64,000 bases of DNA, taken from NCBI GenBank assembly GCA_033794685.1, contig JARAYZ010000008.1; one strand, 5' to 3'. Shown in pieces: positions 48,868 through 57,690 of the stretch. Under the pieces are notes generated by a model. It did no database searches. It saw only the letters and a program-made list of their open reading frames with translations, and was not told where the DNA came from. The stretch is from Lentzea sp033794685. GTDB lineage: Bacteria; Actinomycetota; Actinomycetes; Mycobacteriales; Pseudonocardiaceae. Position numbers and translations under genes: made by a program. Each line of letters opens with the position of its first letter. Within the stretch, counting starts at the first letter, position 1.

Positions 48868-49455
48868 TCAGACCTCCTTCAGCGCGCGTGCCACGCGCAC
48901 GACGCGTTCCGCCTGGATCTGGGCCGCCTGCAGCGCGATCTCGTCGACCGGCACGTTGTCCGCGCCCAGGACGTGTGAGGTGCCGTAGGGGTTCAGGTTC
49001 CCGCCCGGCGGCACGATGATCCCGCCGAAGTGGCAGACCATGTTGTAGATCGACACGAGCGTGGTCTCCATGCCGCCGTGCAGGCTGCCGCCGGAGGTGA
49101 ACGCGCTGTAGACCTTGTCGGCCAGCAAGCCGCTGAACCAGGCGGGCCCCAGGGTGTCGATGAACTGCTTGAGCTGCGAGGACACGTTGCCGAAGCGGGT
49201 GGGCGTGCCGAGGACGACGGCGTCGGCCCACAGCACGTCGTCGACCGACGCGACGGGGACGTCTGCGGTCTCCTCCAGGTGCGCCGCCCAGGCCGGCCGG
49301 GACCGCCACACGGTCTCGGGCGCGAGCTCGGCCGCACGGACCAGCCGCACTTCGGCGCCGTGCTTCTGGGCCGTGTCGGAGATCTCCGTGGCGATCCGGT
49401 GAATCGTTCCCGTCGAGGAGTAGTACACGACCGTCACGTTGACGCTGCGTTCCAT
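48868..49455 (-). CDS. WrbA-like NAD(P)H:quinone oxidoreductase
   Basis: A 195-aa flavodoxin-fold FMN protein. The phosphate loop YYSSTGTIHRIA, LGTPTRFGNVSSQLKQFIDTLG and the late TSGGSLHGGMETTLVSIYN block mark the WrbA family, which reduces quinones by two electrons. In this cluster it may keep a quinone intermediate reduced or tailor it. It is first in a two-gene leftward operon with the KASIII-like gene and divergent from the response regulator. Confidence 0.9.
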   Translation of the reverse strand: MERSVNVTVVYYSSTGTIHRIATEISDTAQKHGAEVRLVRAAELAPETVWRSRPAWAAHLEETADVPVASVDDVLWADAVVLGTPTRFGNVSSQLKQFIDTLGPAWFSGLLADKVYSAFTSGGSLHGGMETTLVSIYNMVCHFGGIIVPPGGNLNPYGTSHVLGADNVPVDEIALQAAQIQAERVVRVARALKEV

Positions 49456-49563
49456 GACGCATCCCTTCGCGAGGCAGCTCGGTTCACCCTTGCCGGGCCG
49501 CCTTGATGTGGCGTGGAGCGCGACATGAACGTTGGGAGATATGGTGTCGCGCGGAGGGGCGCG

Positions 49564-50169
49564 ATGATCAGGGTTCTGCTCGCGGAGGACATGCACATGG
49601 TGCGCGGTGCTCTCATCGCGCTGCTCAATCTCGAACCGGACATCGAGGTCGTGGCCGAGGTGAGCTCGGGCGACAAGATCGTGCCGGCCGCGCGCCAGCA
49701 CTCCCCGGACGTCTGTGTGATCGACATCGACCTGCCGATCCTCGACGGGCTCAGTGCCGCGTCGACGATCCGCGAGACGATGCCGCAGGTCAGGACGTTG
49801 ATGCTGACGTCGCTTGGCCGACCGGGGACGTTGCGCAGGGCGTTGGCGGCCCGCGTGGACGGCTTCCTGCTCAAGGACGCGCCGCCGACGGAGCTCGCCG
49901 ACGCGATCCGCCGGGTCGCCGCCGGGGAACGCGTCGTGGACAGCCAGCTCGCCCTGGCCGCGTGGGACCGCGGCGAGTGCCCGCTGACCGACCGCGAGCT
50001 GGAGGTCCTCCGGCTGGCGGCGAACGGCACCGACGCGCCCGACATCGCTGTCGCGCTGTCGCTCTCGGTCGGCACCGTGCGCAACTACATGACGACGATC
50101 ATGACCAAGCTCAACGGGCGCAACCGGGTGGACACCATCCGCATCGCCGAGGAAGCCGGCTGGCTGTAG
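49564..50169 (+). CDS. NarL/DesR-type response regulator
   Basis: A 201-aa regulator: receiver domain with D54 in VIDIDLPILDG as phospho-acceptor, the early acidic residues in LLAEDMHM and Lys in GFLLKDAP; then a LuxR-type helix-turn-helix (LTDRELEVLRLAANGTDAPDIAVALSLSVGTVRNY). GGAGGGG precedes the ATG. It is the only intact response regulator near the two kinases and their probable partner, although two minus-strand genes separate them. Confidence 0.9.
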   Translation: MIRVLLAEDMHMVRGALIALLNLEPDIEVVAEVSSGDKIVPAARQHSPDVCVIDIDLPILDGLSAASTIRETMPQVRTLMLTSLGRPGTLRRALAARVDGFLLKDAPPTELADAIRRVAAGERVVDSQLALAAWDRGECPLTDRELEVLRLAANGTDAPDIAVALSLSVGTVRNYMTTIMTKLNGRNRVDTIRIAEEAGWL

Positions 50170-50199
50170 GCCGGCTCCCGGCATCGCGGACGGCATCCG

Positions 50200-51417
50200 T
50201 CAGGCTGCCCTCTGCTGGCTCGCCCGCAGGTCGAAGCCCGGCTGGGCCACGATCTCCGGGGTGAGCCGGTTGCCGCCCTCGAGGATCCTCCTGCCCATCA
50301 GGAAGTCGATGGGGCGGTTGTACGCCTCGATTCCAATCAACTTGTCATTCTTGAAGCAGAACACCGAGAACCTGCCCTCGGCCGGGTCGCCGACGGTGAC
50401 CGTGCGGTCGTGGCCGTTGGTGAGACCGGCGGTCTGCAGCTTCACGTCGTACTGGTCGCTCCAGAACCACGGCAGGGCGGTGTAGGGCTCCGCGCTGCCC
50501 AGGATGGCCGCCGCGACCGTGGTGCCCTGGTCGGTGGCGTTCTGCACCGACTCCAGGCGGATCAGGCCGCCGGCGTGCGTGCTGGCGAACCGCGCGCAGT
50601 CGCCGACCGCGTAGACGCGCGGGTCGACCGTGCCGAGGTGCGCGTCGACGACGATGCCGTTGTCGACCAACAGGCCGGCGCGCTGGGCGACCTCGGTGTT
50701 CGGGACGACGCCGATGCCCGCGACCACGAGGTCGGCGACGAGCACCGTGCCGTCCGCGAGTTCCACCAGGCCCTCCCGGACCGCGGCGACGCCCGTGCCG
50801 GTGAGGATCTGGACGCCCTCGCTGCGGTGGCGGTTGACGAGGTGCTGGGCCGTCTCCGCCGACACCGCCCGTTGCATCACCTGCGGCTGGGCCTCGACGA
50901 CGGTCACCTCGTGGCGCAGTTTCCTGACCACGGCGGCGAACTCGAGGCCGATGAACCCGCCGCCGATGACGACGACGTCGAGCCCGATCTGCCCTTCGAG
51001 CCGCTGCCGGATCGCGTCCGCGTCGGCGACCGTGCGCAGGTTCAGCACGTGCTCGGCGCCGGGGATGGGCAACGGCCGCGGCCGCGCTCCCGTCGCGAAC
51101 ACCAGGTGGTCGTAGCTGATCGTGCGGGCACACCCCAGCACCGCGACCCGCGCCTGGCGGTCGACCCCGATCACCCGCTCGTTTCGCACGAGCTTGATGC
51201 CGTGGTCGTCGTAGTACGAGTCCTGCCTCAGGACCAGCCCGGCGAGGTCGGTCTCCCCCGCCAGGTAGGCCTTCGTGAGCGGGGGCCGCTGGTACGGCGC
51301 GGCCGCCTCGTCACCGATGAGCGTGATGGGGCCGCGGTGTCCCTGTTCGCGCAGGGACACCGCGACCTGGCAGCCCGCCTGCCCGGCCCCGACGACGACT
51401 ACCGACTCGCCGCGCAT
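50200..51417 (-). CDS. FAD-dependent ferredoxin reductase
   Basis: A 405-aa NAD(P)H-ferredoxin reductase of the putidaredoxin-reductase type. FAD site VVVVGAGQAGCQVAVSL, NAD site VVVIGGGFIGLEFAAVV, second FAD contact VYAVGDCARF and the C-terminal domain are complete. With the ferredoxin at 52.2 kb it forms an electron chain for the three P450s of the cluster. It is the last gene of the operon ferredoxin-ketoreductase-reductase, 1 nt after the ketoreductase stop. Confidence 0.92.
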   Translation of the reverse strand: MRGESVVVVGAGQAGCQVAVSLREQGHRGPITLIGDEAAAPYQRPPLTKAYLAGETDLAGLVLRQDSYYDDHGIKLVRNERVIGVDRQARVAVLGCARTISYDHLVFATGARPRPLPIPGAEHVLNLRTVADADAIRQRLEGQIGLDVVVIGGGFIGLEFAAVVRKLRHEVTVVEAQPQVMQRAVSAETAQHLVNRHRSEGVQILTGTGVAAVREGLVELADGTVLVADLVVAGIGVVPNTEVAQRAGLLVDNGIVVDAHLGTVDPRVYAVGDCARFASTHAGGLIRLESVQNATDQGTTVAAAILGSAEPYTALPWFWSDQYDVKLQTAGLTNGHDRTVTVGDPAEGRFSVFCFKNDKLIGIEAYNRPIDFLMGRRILEGGNRLTPEIVAQPGFDLRASQQRAA

Positions 51418-51418
51418 G

Positions 51419-52198
51419 TCAGTAGTTGCCCAGCCCGCCGCAGACGTTGAGCGCCTGTGCGGTGATCGAGGACGCGGTGTCCGTCGTCAGGTACGTCACG
51501 AGACCGGCGACCTCTTCCGGCGTGCTGTACCGACCCAGCGGGATCTTGGCGTTGAACTTCTCGAGGACCTCGTCCTCGGTGACACCCCAGTGGTTCGCGT
51601 ACCCCTGGCGCACCCGGCCGGCCATCGGCGTCTCGACGTAGCCGGGGCACACCGCGTTGACCGTGATGCCGGACTTCGCGAGCTCGATGCCGACGGCCTT
51701 GGTGAAGCCGACGACACCGTGCTTCGAGGCCGAGTACGGCGCGGCGAACACGACGCCCTGCTTGCCGCCGGTGGAGGCGATGTTGATGATCCGGCCCCAG
51801 GTCTGCTCGACCATCTTGCCGGTGCTCAGAACCTCTTTGGTGAAGCGGAAGACACCGTTGAGGTTGGTGTCGATCACGTCCAGCCAGAGGTTCTCGTCCA
51901 GTTCGGCGGTGATGCCGCCACCACCGCGTCCGGCGTTGTTGACGAGGATCTCGATGGGCCCGAAGACGTCGACGGCCTTCTGCACGGCCGCCTTGATGTC
52001 CTCTGTGGACGTGACGTCGGACGCCGCGCCGTCCGCCTCGATGCCTTCTTCGCGGAGCTGCTTCACCGTGGTCGTGACGTTCTCGGCGTTGCGGGCCACG
52101 ACGAAGACCGCGTGCCCCTCCTTGCCGAGGCTGCGCGCGACCTCGAGACCGATACCGCTGGTAGCGCCCGTGACCAGGGCGACCCGTCGCTGGCTCAT
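51419..52198 (-). CDS. ActIII-type C9 polyketide ketoreductase
   Basis: A 259-aa SDR that matches ActKR throughout, with cofactor site TGATSGIG, STGGKQGVVFAAPYSASKHG holding the Ser-Tyr-Lys triad, and the C-terminus ALNVCGGLGNY. It should reduce the C9 ketone of the nascent polyketide. One notable change: the ActKR PGG motif (GRPGGG) reads GRGGGG here, so the Pro linked to stereocontrol is absent. It lies between the ferredoxin and ferredoxin reductase genes. Confidence 0.95.
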   Translation of the reverse strand: MSQRRVALVTGATSGIGLEVARSLGKEGHAVFVVARNAENVTTTVKQLREEGIEADGAASDVTSTEDIKAAVQKAVDVFGPIEILVNNAGRGGGGITAELDENLWLDVIDTNLNGVFRFTKEVLSTGKMVEQTWGRIINIASTGGKQGVVFAAPYSASKHGVVGFTKAVGIELAKSGITVNAVCPGYVETPMAGRVRQGYANHWGVTEDEVLEKFNAKIPLGRYSTPEEVAGLVTYLTTDTASSITAQALNVCGGLGNY

Positions 52199-52212
52199 GC
52201 TTCTTCTCTCCC

Positions 52213-52536
52213 TCAGAGTTGCTTCTCAGGCATGTGCACGACGAGCCCGTCCTGCTCCTCGGTCACGGGGATCTGGCAGCTCAACCGGCTGTTGTCCTTG
52301 CGCTCACAGGCCGTGAAGTAGAGGAGCTCGTCCTCGACCTGGTGCATCTGCGACAACGGCTTGGTGTTCTCCGGGTCGACGTACACGTGGCACGTGCCGC
52401 ACGAGGCGCCACCGCCGCACTGGGCAACGATTCCCTTGATGCCGTTGAGAACCGCGCCGCGCATCACGGTGTCGTTCTGGGCAACGTCGACAACGGTCTC
52501 AACCCCGTCGTGCGCTACGTAAGTGATCTTTGGCAT
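52213..52536 (-). CDS. 2Fe-2S ferredoxin (putidaredoxin/adrenodoxin type)
   Basis: A 107-aa ferredoxin with cluster Cys C40, C46, C49 (QCGGGASCGTC) and C87 (RLSCQI), the CX5CX2C...C pattern of vertebrate-type ferredoxins that feed P450s. It is first in the leftward operon, 14 nt before the ketoreductase, and divergent from the hydrolase gene. Confidence 0.95.
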   Translation of the reverse strand: MPKITYVAHDGVETVVDVAQNDTVMRGAVLNGIKGIVAQCGGGASCGTCHVYVDPENTKPLSQMHQVEDELLYFTACERKDNSRLSCQIPVTEEQDGLVVHMPEKQL

Positions 52537-52638
52537 GGCAGTTCTCCCACGGATCTGCGGCTCGCCGGACGTGGTTCACCTTGGGGGGCGGCGCTTTGCA
52601 CGTGGTGGAGACCACCTTGAGCGTTCACGAGCCGCTGT

Positions 52639-52670
52639 TCCAGGGGCGTTCGAGCAGGTGTTGCGACTCT
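52639..52670 (+). promoter_or_regulatory. SARP-type box before the TAP-like hydrolase gene
   Basis: TCCAGGG (52639) and TCGAGCA (52650) are 11 bp apart, followed by 8 bp and GACTCT (52665-52670) as -10. A further TTGAGCG lies at 52617, two steps upstream in the same 11-bp register. No equally good box faces the ferredoxin gene. Confidence 0.5.
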
Positions 52671-52707
52671 GCGGTGTCGGCGTACACCCACCCGCGGAGG
52701 TTCCACC

Positions 52708-54126
52708 GTGCCCCTCAAGGAGTTCTACGACCAGCAGGTGAACTGGTCACCGCCGTTCGAGGACGGCCTTGAACGCGCGACGGTCGTCGTGCCACGCGAC
52801 TATTCCGACCCGGACGGACCCAAGCTCACCATCGCGATCGCCCGCCTCAAGGCGACGGACAGGTCCAAGCGGCGTGGCGTCCTGCTGGCCGTCAACGGCG
52901 GCCCCGGCGGTGACGGTGGTGACGGCCTCGGGCTGATCAAGCTGCTCGGCAAGCGCGTCCGGACCGCCTACGACCTCATCGGGTTCGACCCGCGCGGGTA
53001 CGGCGAGTCCACCAAGCTCTACAGCGAGGTGACGATCCCCAAGGCGCCCTTCGACTCCCGGCCGCCGGACTCGCTCTTCCCCCAGCTCGCCGAGGACATG
53101 CGGTTGCGCGAACTGGGCTGCGAGAAGGGCGGCGGCGACCTGCGCCCACACATCACGACACGCAACACCGCGCGGGACATGGACCTGATCCGGGTCGTGC
53201 TCGGCGAGGAGAAGATCTCGTTCGTCGGGTACGCGTACGGCACGTACGTCGGCGCCGTCTACGGCACGATGTTCCCGGAGAACCTCGATCGCACGGTGCT
53301 CGACTCGTGCATCAATCCACAGTGGACGTGGCGCGAGCAGTTCGTCACGCAGGCGGAGGCGGTCTACCGCAACGTCGAGCTGTGGGCGAAGTGGACAGCG
53401 GAGCGCGACGGACACTTCCGTCTCGGCAGGACCTCGGACGCCGTCATCGCGGAGATCGAGGCCGTCGTCGAGAAGCTCGAGGAGGGCGACCAGATCCAGC
53501 TCCGCACGTTGCTGGACGGCGCGGTCGGCACGCGGTCGACGGACCGGGCGCAGTGGGACTCGCTGGGCTACCTCATCGGCGATCTGCGCACCACGTTGCA
53601 GGACGCCAACTACGAGAAGGCGCGGGCGCTGATCGTCGGGCAGGCCACGTGGCGGCCGCAGGACTCCGAGGGTGACCTGCGGGTCGGCGTGCTGGAGGCC
53701 ATCACGCTGGAGACCTACTGGCCGCAGGACCTGGAGGTCTACTACGCCGACGTCCGCAAGCACCGCGCCCAGCACCCGTACGGGTACGGCGTGCTGCGGG
53801 CCCAGCCGTGGGTCGGCGCGTTCCGGACGTTCGAGAGCATCGAACCGCCGACGAAGCTCGCGCAGCCCGGTTACCCCAAGGGCCTCGTGGTGCAGGCGGA
53901 CGGCGACCCGATGGACCGCGTCGAGGGCGGCATCGAACTGGCCGCGCTGCTGGACCACCCGCTGGTCGTCATCGAGGACTCGGGCGACCACGAGGTGTAC
54001 GGGTTGGCGGGCAACGAGGTTCTCGACTCGCTGGTCGACGACTACCTCGTCGACGGTGTGCTGCCGGCGAGCAAGCACACCAGGGTTCCCGGACACGTGC
54101 AGCGCCCGAACATCCCCAAGGACTAG
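52708..54126 (+). CDS. TAP-like alpha/beta hydrolase with Ala at the nucleophile position
   Basis: A 472-aa protein of the tripeptidyl-aminopeptidase-like alpha/beta hydrolase family without a signal peptide. The oxyanion motif NGGPGG, FDPRGYGES, and the late Asp (D400 in ADGDPMD) and His (H428 in SGDHEVYG) are kept, but the elbow that normally reads GYSYGT is GYAYGT (A176; codon GCG), so ordinary serine hydrolysis should be abolished. A role in binding, or catalysis without a nucleophile, is possible. GGAGG precedes the GTG. Confidence 0.85.
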   Translation: MPLKEFYDQQVNWSPPFEDGLERATVVVPRDYSDPDGPKLTIAIARLKATDRSKRRGVLLAVNGGPGGDGGDGLGLIKLLGKRVRTAYDLIGFDPRGYGESTKLYSEVTIPKAPFDSRPPDSLFPQLAEDMRLRELGCEKGGGDLRPHITTRNTARDMDLIRVVLGEEKISFVGYAYGTYVGAVYGTMFPENLDRTVLDSCINPQWTWREQFVTQAEAVYRNVELWAKWTAERDGHFRLGRTSDAVIAEIEAVVEKLEEGDQIQLRTLLDGAVGTRSTDRAQWDSLGYLIGDLRTTLQDANYEKARALIVGQATWRPQDSEGDLRVGVLEAITLETYWPQDLEVYYADVRKHRAQHPYGYGVLRAQPWVGAFRTFESIEPPTKLAQPGYPKGLVVQADGDPMDRVEGGIELAALLDHPLVVIEDSGDHEVYGLAGNEVLDSLVDDYLVDGVLPASKHTRVPGHVQRPNIPKD

Positions 54127-54133
54127 AAACGGC

Positions 54134-54167
54134 AAAGGGGCCCCGCACCGAGGTGCGGGGCCCCTTT
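54134..54167. terminator. Terminator between hydrolase and first P450
   Basis: A perfect 15-bp stem (AAAGGGGCCCCGCAC and its complement) around CGAG, between convergent genes. Confidence 0.85.
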
Positions 54168-54174
54168 CGCGTGC

Positions 54175-55407
54175 TCAGTCCTCCGCGGGGAGGTCCCAGG
54201 TGACCGGCAGCTCCCACAGGCCGTAGATCACGGCGCCTTCCTTGCGCGGGATCTCCAGGAACGGCTTGGCGAGCCGCAACGAGGGGATGCGCTGGAACAG
54301 CGTCGACCACACCAGCTGCATCTCCAGGCGCGCCAGGTCGGCACCGATGCAGTGGTGCAGGCCGTGGCCGAACCCGAGGTGCTTGCGGGTGCCGCGTTCC
54401 AGGATCAGCTTCTCCGGCTCCGGGAAGATCTCCGGGTCGCGGTTGCCGTTGAGGCCGAGGCACAGGATGCCGTCGCCGGCCTTGATGGTCTTGCCGCCGA
54501 TCTCGATGTCCTCCAGCGCGACGCGCGGGATGGCGGTGTCACCGATGGTCGCGAGGCGCACGAGCTCCTCGACGGCCGGCTCGATCATGCCCTCGGGGTC
54601 GTCGAGCAGCAGCTTGAGCTGGTCCGGGTTCTCCAGCAGCGCGGCGGTGCCGAGCGACAGCATCGAGGCCGTGGTCTCGTGGCCGCCGTTCATCAGCAGG
54701 CGGATCATGTTGAACAGGTCGCGGCGCGTGTACTCCTCGCCGGACGCGGCGTACTCCGCCATCGCCCGCGACAGCAGGTCCTCGCCGGGCTCCTGCTCCT
54801 TCTGCGTGATCAGCTTGTCGACGTAGGCGTTCACCTCGACGATCGCGGCCTGACGCTGTTCGGGCGTCGAGTGGCCGCCGAGCAGACACGTGCCGTGCTC
54901 GATGAAGAAGTCGTGCTCGTCCTGCGGGATGCCGAGCAGCTCGCAGATGACCGTCATCGGCACGGCGAGCGAGAACTCGCGGTGGAAGTCGATCGGCGGC
55001 GTCATGGTCAGGATCTTGTCGATGTACTCGTCGACGATCTCCTGGATGCGCGGGCGAAGGCGCTTCACCTGGCGGTTGGTGAACGTCACGGCCGCCTTGC
55101 GCCGGGTCTTGGTGTGCTCCGGGTTGTCGTAGCCGATGAACGACGTCTCGGTGCGGAACTCCGGCGGCGCGATGAAGTAGAACGGGAAGTTGTCGTGCTT
55201 GCGCGACGCGCTGATCCGCGGGTCCGTGAGGAGCTGCTTGATCGTGTGGTAGCCGCTGATCGTCCAGATCCGCAGACCGGACCCGGTCAGCGTCACCTCG
55301 ACGACGTCCTCCTCGGCCATCTCGGTGTACTGCGCGGGCGGCGTGAACGGGCATGTGCGCTTGTACGGGAACGTGTCCACACCAGGCTCGGTGGCGCTGC
55401 TGGTCAT
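54175..55407 (-). CDS. Cytochrome P450 (first of three)
   Basis: A 410-aa bacterial class I P450. The haem-binding loop is FGHGLHHCIGADLAR, the I-helix is LLMNGGHETTASM and the ExxR is in EELVR. It presumably oxidises the polyketide using the ferredoxin/reductase pair encoded nearby. It is the second gene of a leftward operon behind the SDR at 55.4 kb (30 nt gap). Confidence 0.95.
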   Translation of the reverse strand: MTSSATEPGVDTFPYKRTCPFTPPAQYTEMAEEDVVEVTLTGSGLRIWTISGYHTIKQLLTDPRISASRKHDNFPFYFIAPPEFRTETSFIGYDNPEHTKTRRKAAVTFTNRQVKRLRPRIQEIVDEYIDKILTMTPPIDFHREFSLAVPMTVICELLGIPQDEHDFFIEHGTCLLGGHSTPEQRQAAIVEVNAYVDKLITQKEQEPGEDLLSRAMAEYAASGEEYTRRDLFNMIRLLMNGGHETTASMLSLGTAALLENPDQLKLLLDDPEGMIEPAVEELVRLATIGDTAIPRVALEDIEIGGKTIKAGDGILCLGLNGNRDPEIFPEPEKLILERGTRKHLGFGHGLHHCIGADLARLEMQLVWSTLFQRIPSLRLAKPFLEIPRKEGAVIYGLWELPVTWDLPAED

Positions 55408-55437
55408 CTGGGTCTTCCTCCTAGTCGAGAAGTTGGC

Positions 55438-56196
55438 TCACGCCAGGTCAGCGCCGCCATCGAGCGTGATGACTTGACCGGTCACCCACGAACTCGCGGG
55501 CTCGGCGAAGCGGGTGATCCACGGGACGACGTCGTCGACCTCGCCGGTGCGTCCCAGCGGCGTCTGCGAGGCCTGGAAACCGAAGTAGCCCTCGACCTCC
55601 TCGGCGCTCAGGCCGTTGGCCGCGTAGACCTCCGTGCGCACCGCGGCGGGCGCGACCGCGTTGACGCGGATGCCCTGCGGGGCCAGTTCGAGCGCCCAGC
55701 TGCGCACCAGGCTGTCCACGGCGGCCTTGCTGGCGCCGTACACGCCACCACCCGGCACCGCGATGTGCCCGGCGTTGCTGGAGACGAACACGATGCTGCC
55801 GCCCGGCGAAGTCAGCTGCGGCAACAGCTTGGCGGTCAGCACCAGCGGGCCGACCAGGTTGGTCTCCAGGACGTCGCGCGCGGTGGCGAGGTCGAACCCG
55901 GCGACCGGCGTGAACCGGAAGATGCCGGCGTTGTGCACGAGCACGTCCACCTTGCCGCCGCCCAGTTTCACGGCGTCGGCGACCTTCTGCGCGCCCTCGT
56001 CGGTCGTCACGTCGGCGACGACGGCGGTGATCGCGGGGTGCAGGGCCACGACCTCGGTGAGCCGGTTCTCCCGGCGGCCGGTGATGATCACGTTCGCGGC
56101 GCCGAGGTCGGCGAACGCCAGCGCCGCCGCGCGGCCGATGCCGGTTCCCCCACCCGTCACGACGACCTGCTGTCCGGCAAATGGTGCGTCCGACAT
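55438..56196 (-). CDS. Short-chain dehydrogenase/reductase
   Basis: A 252-aa classical SDR: TGGGTGIG cofactor motif, NAG in VHNAGIF, the catalytic Ser in VFVSSNAGH and YGASK. It differs from the ActIII-type ketoreductase and is probably a tailoring enzyme. It is first in the SDR-P450 operon, reading away from a bidirectional SARP-type box. Confidence 0.92.
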   Translation of the reverse strand: MSDAPFAGQQVVVTGGGTGIGRAAALAFADLGAANVIITGRRENRLTEVVALHPAITAVVADVTTDEGAQKVADAVKLGGGKVDVLVHNAGIFRFTPVAGFDLATARDVLETNLVGPLVLTAKLLPQLTSPGGSIVFVSSNAGHIAVPGGGVYGASKAAVDSLVRSWALELAPQGIRVNAVAPAAVRTEVYAANGLSAEEVEGYFGFQASQTPLGRTGEVDDVVPWITRFAEPASSWVTGQVITLDGGADLA

Positions 56197-56239
56197 GACG
56201 CCTCCAGCTTCTTTCCACTCGGTAGGGCAGTCACCGTCA

Positions 56240-56288
56240 ACCCTGCTGGTTGACCCTTGAGTCCAGGTCTAGCTGGGGCGGAAACCCT
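56240..56288. promoter_or_regulatory. Bidirectional SARP-type box and inverted repeat, SDR/110-aa junction
   Basis: On the + strand TTGAGTC (56257) and TCTAGCT (56268) stand 11 bp apart, then 8 bp, then AACCCT (56283-56288), 7 nt before the ATG. On the minus strand TAGACCT and TCAAGGG stand 11 bp apart, then 8 bp, then CAGGGT (56245-56240). A separate perfect inverted repeat GTCAACC-CTGCT-GGTTGAC (56236-56254) overlaps the minus promoter and may be a repressor site. Confidence 0.6.
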
Positions 56289-56295
56289 GGGGAGC

Positions 56296-56628
56296 ATGGG
56301 AATCCTTGCGGTGGGCAGGTGGCGCGCACGGGTCGGCAGACCCGGCGGGCACACGGAGAGCGAGTTCGAGTTCGCGCGCGACGGCACAGCGATGCTGGTC
56401 GTGGGCGGCACGGGAGCCGGGACGTGGACCCAGACGGGGCCCGACACGTTCAGCTACCGGATCAACGAGGAGTTGACCGAGGCACCGGGCACGATCGAGA
56501 TCGCCCAGGACGCCGTGCTGCGCGGCGACGAGTTCGTCAGCAACGGCAACGCGGTGGTGCGCCTCGCGAACGGCACGACAGCGCGTGAGGCGGCGATCAG
56601 CATCACGGCTCAACGCCTGGGGTGAGAA
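56296..56628 (+). CDS. Small beta-rich protein of the cluster (110 aa)
   Basis: A 110-aa protein (MGILAVGRWRARVG, then SEFEFARDGTAMLVVGGTGAGTWTQTG). Alternating polar and hydrophobic residues suggest a small beta-barrel, perhaps lipocalin- or SnoaL-like, but I do not recognise a family. The start is where the leaderless SARP-type promoter predicts. A hairpin terminator follows. A function in polyketide binding or cyclisation would be guesswork. Confidence 0.65.
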
Positions 56629-56634
56629 CACCTC

Positions 56635-56669
56635 GAAGGGGGCGCCAGCTCACACAGGGCGCCCCCTTC
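56635..56669. terminator. Terminator between the 110-aa gene and the MDR reductase
   Basis: A perfect 12-bp stem (GAAGGGGGCGCC and its complement) with an 11-nt loop, between convergent genes. Confidence 0.75.
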
Positions 56670-56682
56670 TACAACACGCGCG

Positions 56683-57690
56683 TCAGGAGAACTTGACCGT
56701 CACGTTGCCGGTGTACTTGCCCGCCAACAGCGACAGCAACGCCTGCGGCGCGGTCTTGACCCCACCCTCGACGATGGTGTGCGGGAAGACGAACTTCCCC
56801 TCCTGCAACCACTGTCCGAAGTGGACGACCCAGTCCTGGATCTGCTCCGGCAGGTGGTAGCAGGCGAACGGGCGGATCTCCAGGTGCTTGGTGATCGCCG
56901 TCATCAGGTCGATCCGCGGGTTCTCGGCGCCGTCGTTCTGGTTCGACAGCGCGCCGCACAACGCGAAGCGGGCGTGCGGACGAGCGGCCTGGATCGCCGC
57001 CTCGAACTGCTCGCCACCAACGTTGTCGAAGAACACGCTGATGCCGTCCGGGGCGAGCTCGCGCAGCCGGTCGGCCACCGGGCCGTCCTTGTAGTTGAAC
57101 GCGGCGTCGAAGCCGAGTTCGTTCACCAGCCAGTCGACCTTCTCCTGGCTGCCGGCCGACCCGATCACCTTGGCACCACGGGCCTTCGCGATCTGCCCGG
57201 CCAGCGAACCCACACCGCCGGCGGCACCGGTGACGAACACGACGTCACCCTCACCGGCCTGCGCGATGGTCGCCATGCCGTAGTAGGCCGTCGGTCCCTG
57301 CGAGAGGAAGTAGACCGGCGACGGCACGTACTGCCCGTTCTGCTTGATGAACTGCTGTGCCGGCCCGGACCAGTACTCCTGCCACGGCCCGAACGACTGC
57401 ACCAGGTCCCCGACCGCGAGGTCCGGGCTGTTCGACTTGACCACGGTGCCCACACCACCGGCACCGGCCGGCTCGCCGACCTTCCACGGCGGCACGCCGG
57501 GGATCTGGCAGTCGGACCTCATGAACTCCTTGAAGGCGGCGGCCACCGACACGTAGTCGACGCGCACCAACACCTCGCCGTCACCGATCTCGGGGACGGC
57601 CACCTCGACGACGTCGAAGTGCTCGAGGGTCAGGTCGTCCTCGACGTGCTTGGCGAGCCTGACCTCCCACTGCTTCTCGGGGATGCTCAT
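56683..57690 (-). CDS. MDR-superfamily NADP-dependent oxidoreductase
   Basis: A 335-aa medium-chain reductase of the zinc-free leukotriene-B4-dehydrogenase/prostaglandin-reductase group. The nucleotide motif is FVTGAAGGVGSLAGQIAK, with FDNVGGEQFEAAI. Such enzymes reduce alpha,beta-unsaturated ketones or quinones, so a tailoring reduction is likely. Its ATG overlaps the stop of the second P450 (ATGA). Confidence 0.9.
   Translation of the reverse strand: MSIPEKQWEVRLAKHVEDDLTLEHFDVVEVAVPEIGDGEVLVRVDYVSVAAAFKEFMRSDCQIPGVPPWKVGEPAGAGGVGTVVKSNSPDLAVGDLVQSFGPWQEYWSGPAQQFIKQNGQYVPSPVYFLSQGPTAYYGMATIAQAGEGDVVFVTGAAGGVGSLAGQIAKARGAKVIGSAGSQEKVDWLVNELGFDAAFNYKDGPVADRLRELAPDGISVFFDNVGGEQFEAAIQAARPHARFALCGALSNQNDGAENPRIDLMTAITKHLEIRPFACYHLPEQIQDWVVHFGQWLQEGKFVFPHTIVEGGVKTAPQALLSLLAGKYTGNVTVKFS

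Noticed and set aside
56236..56254. GTCAACC-CTGCT-GGTTGAC as a terminator
   Set aside because: It lies between divergent start codons and not after a gene, so an operator is more plausible.
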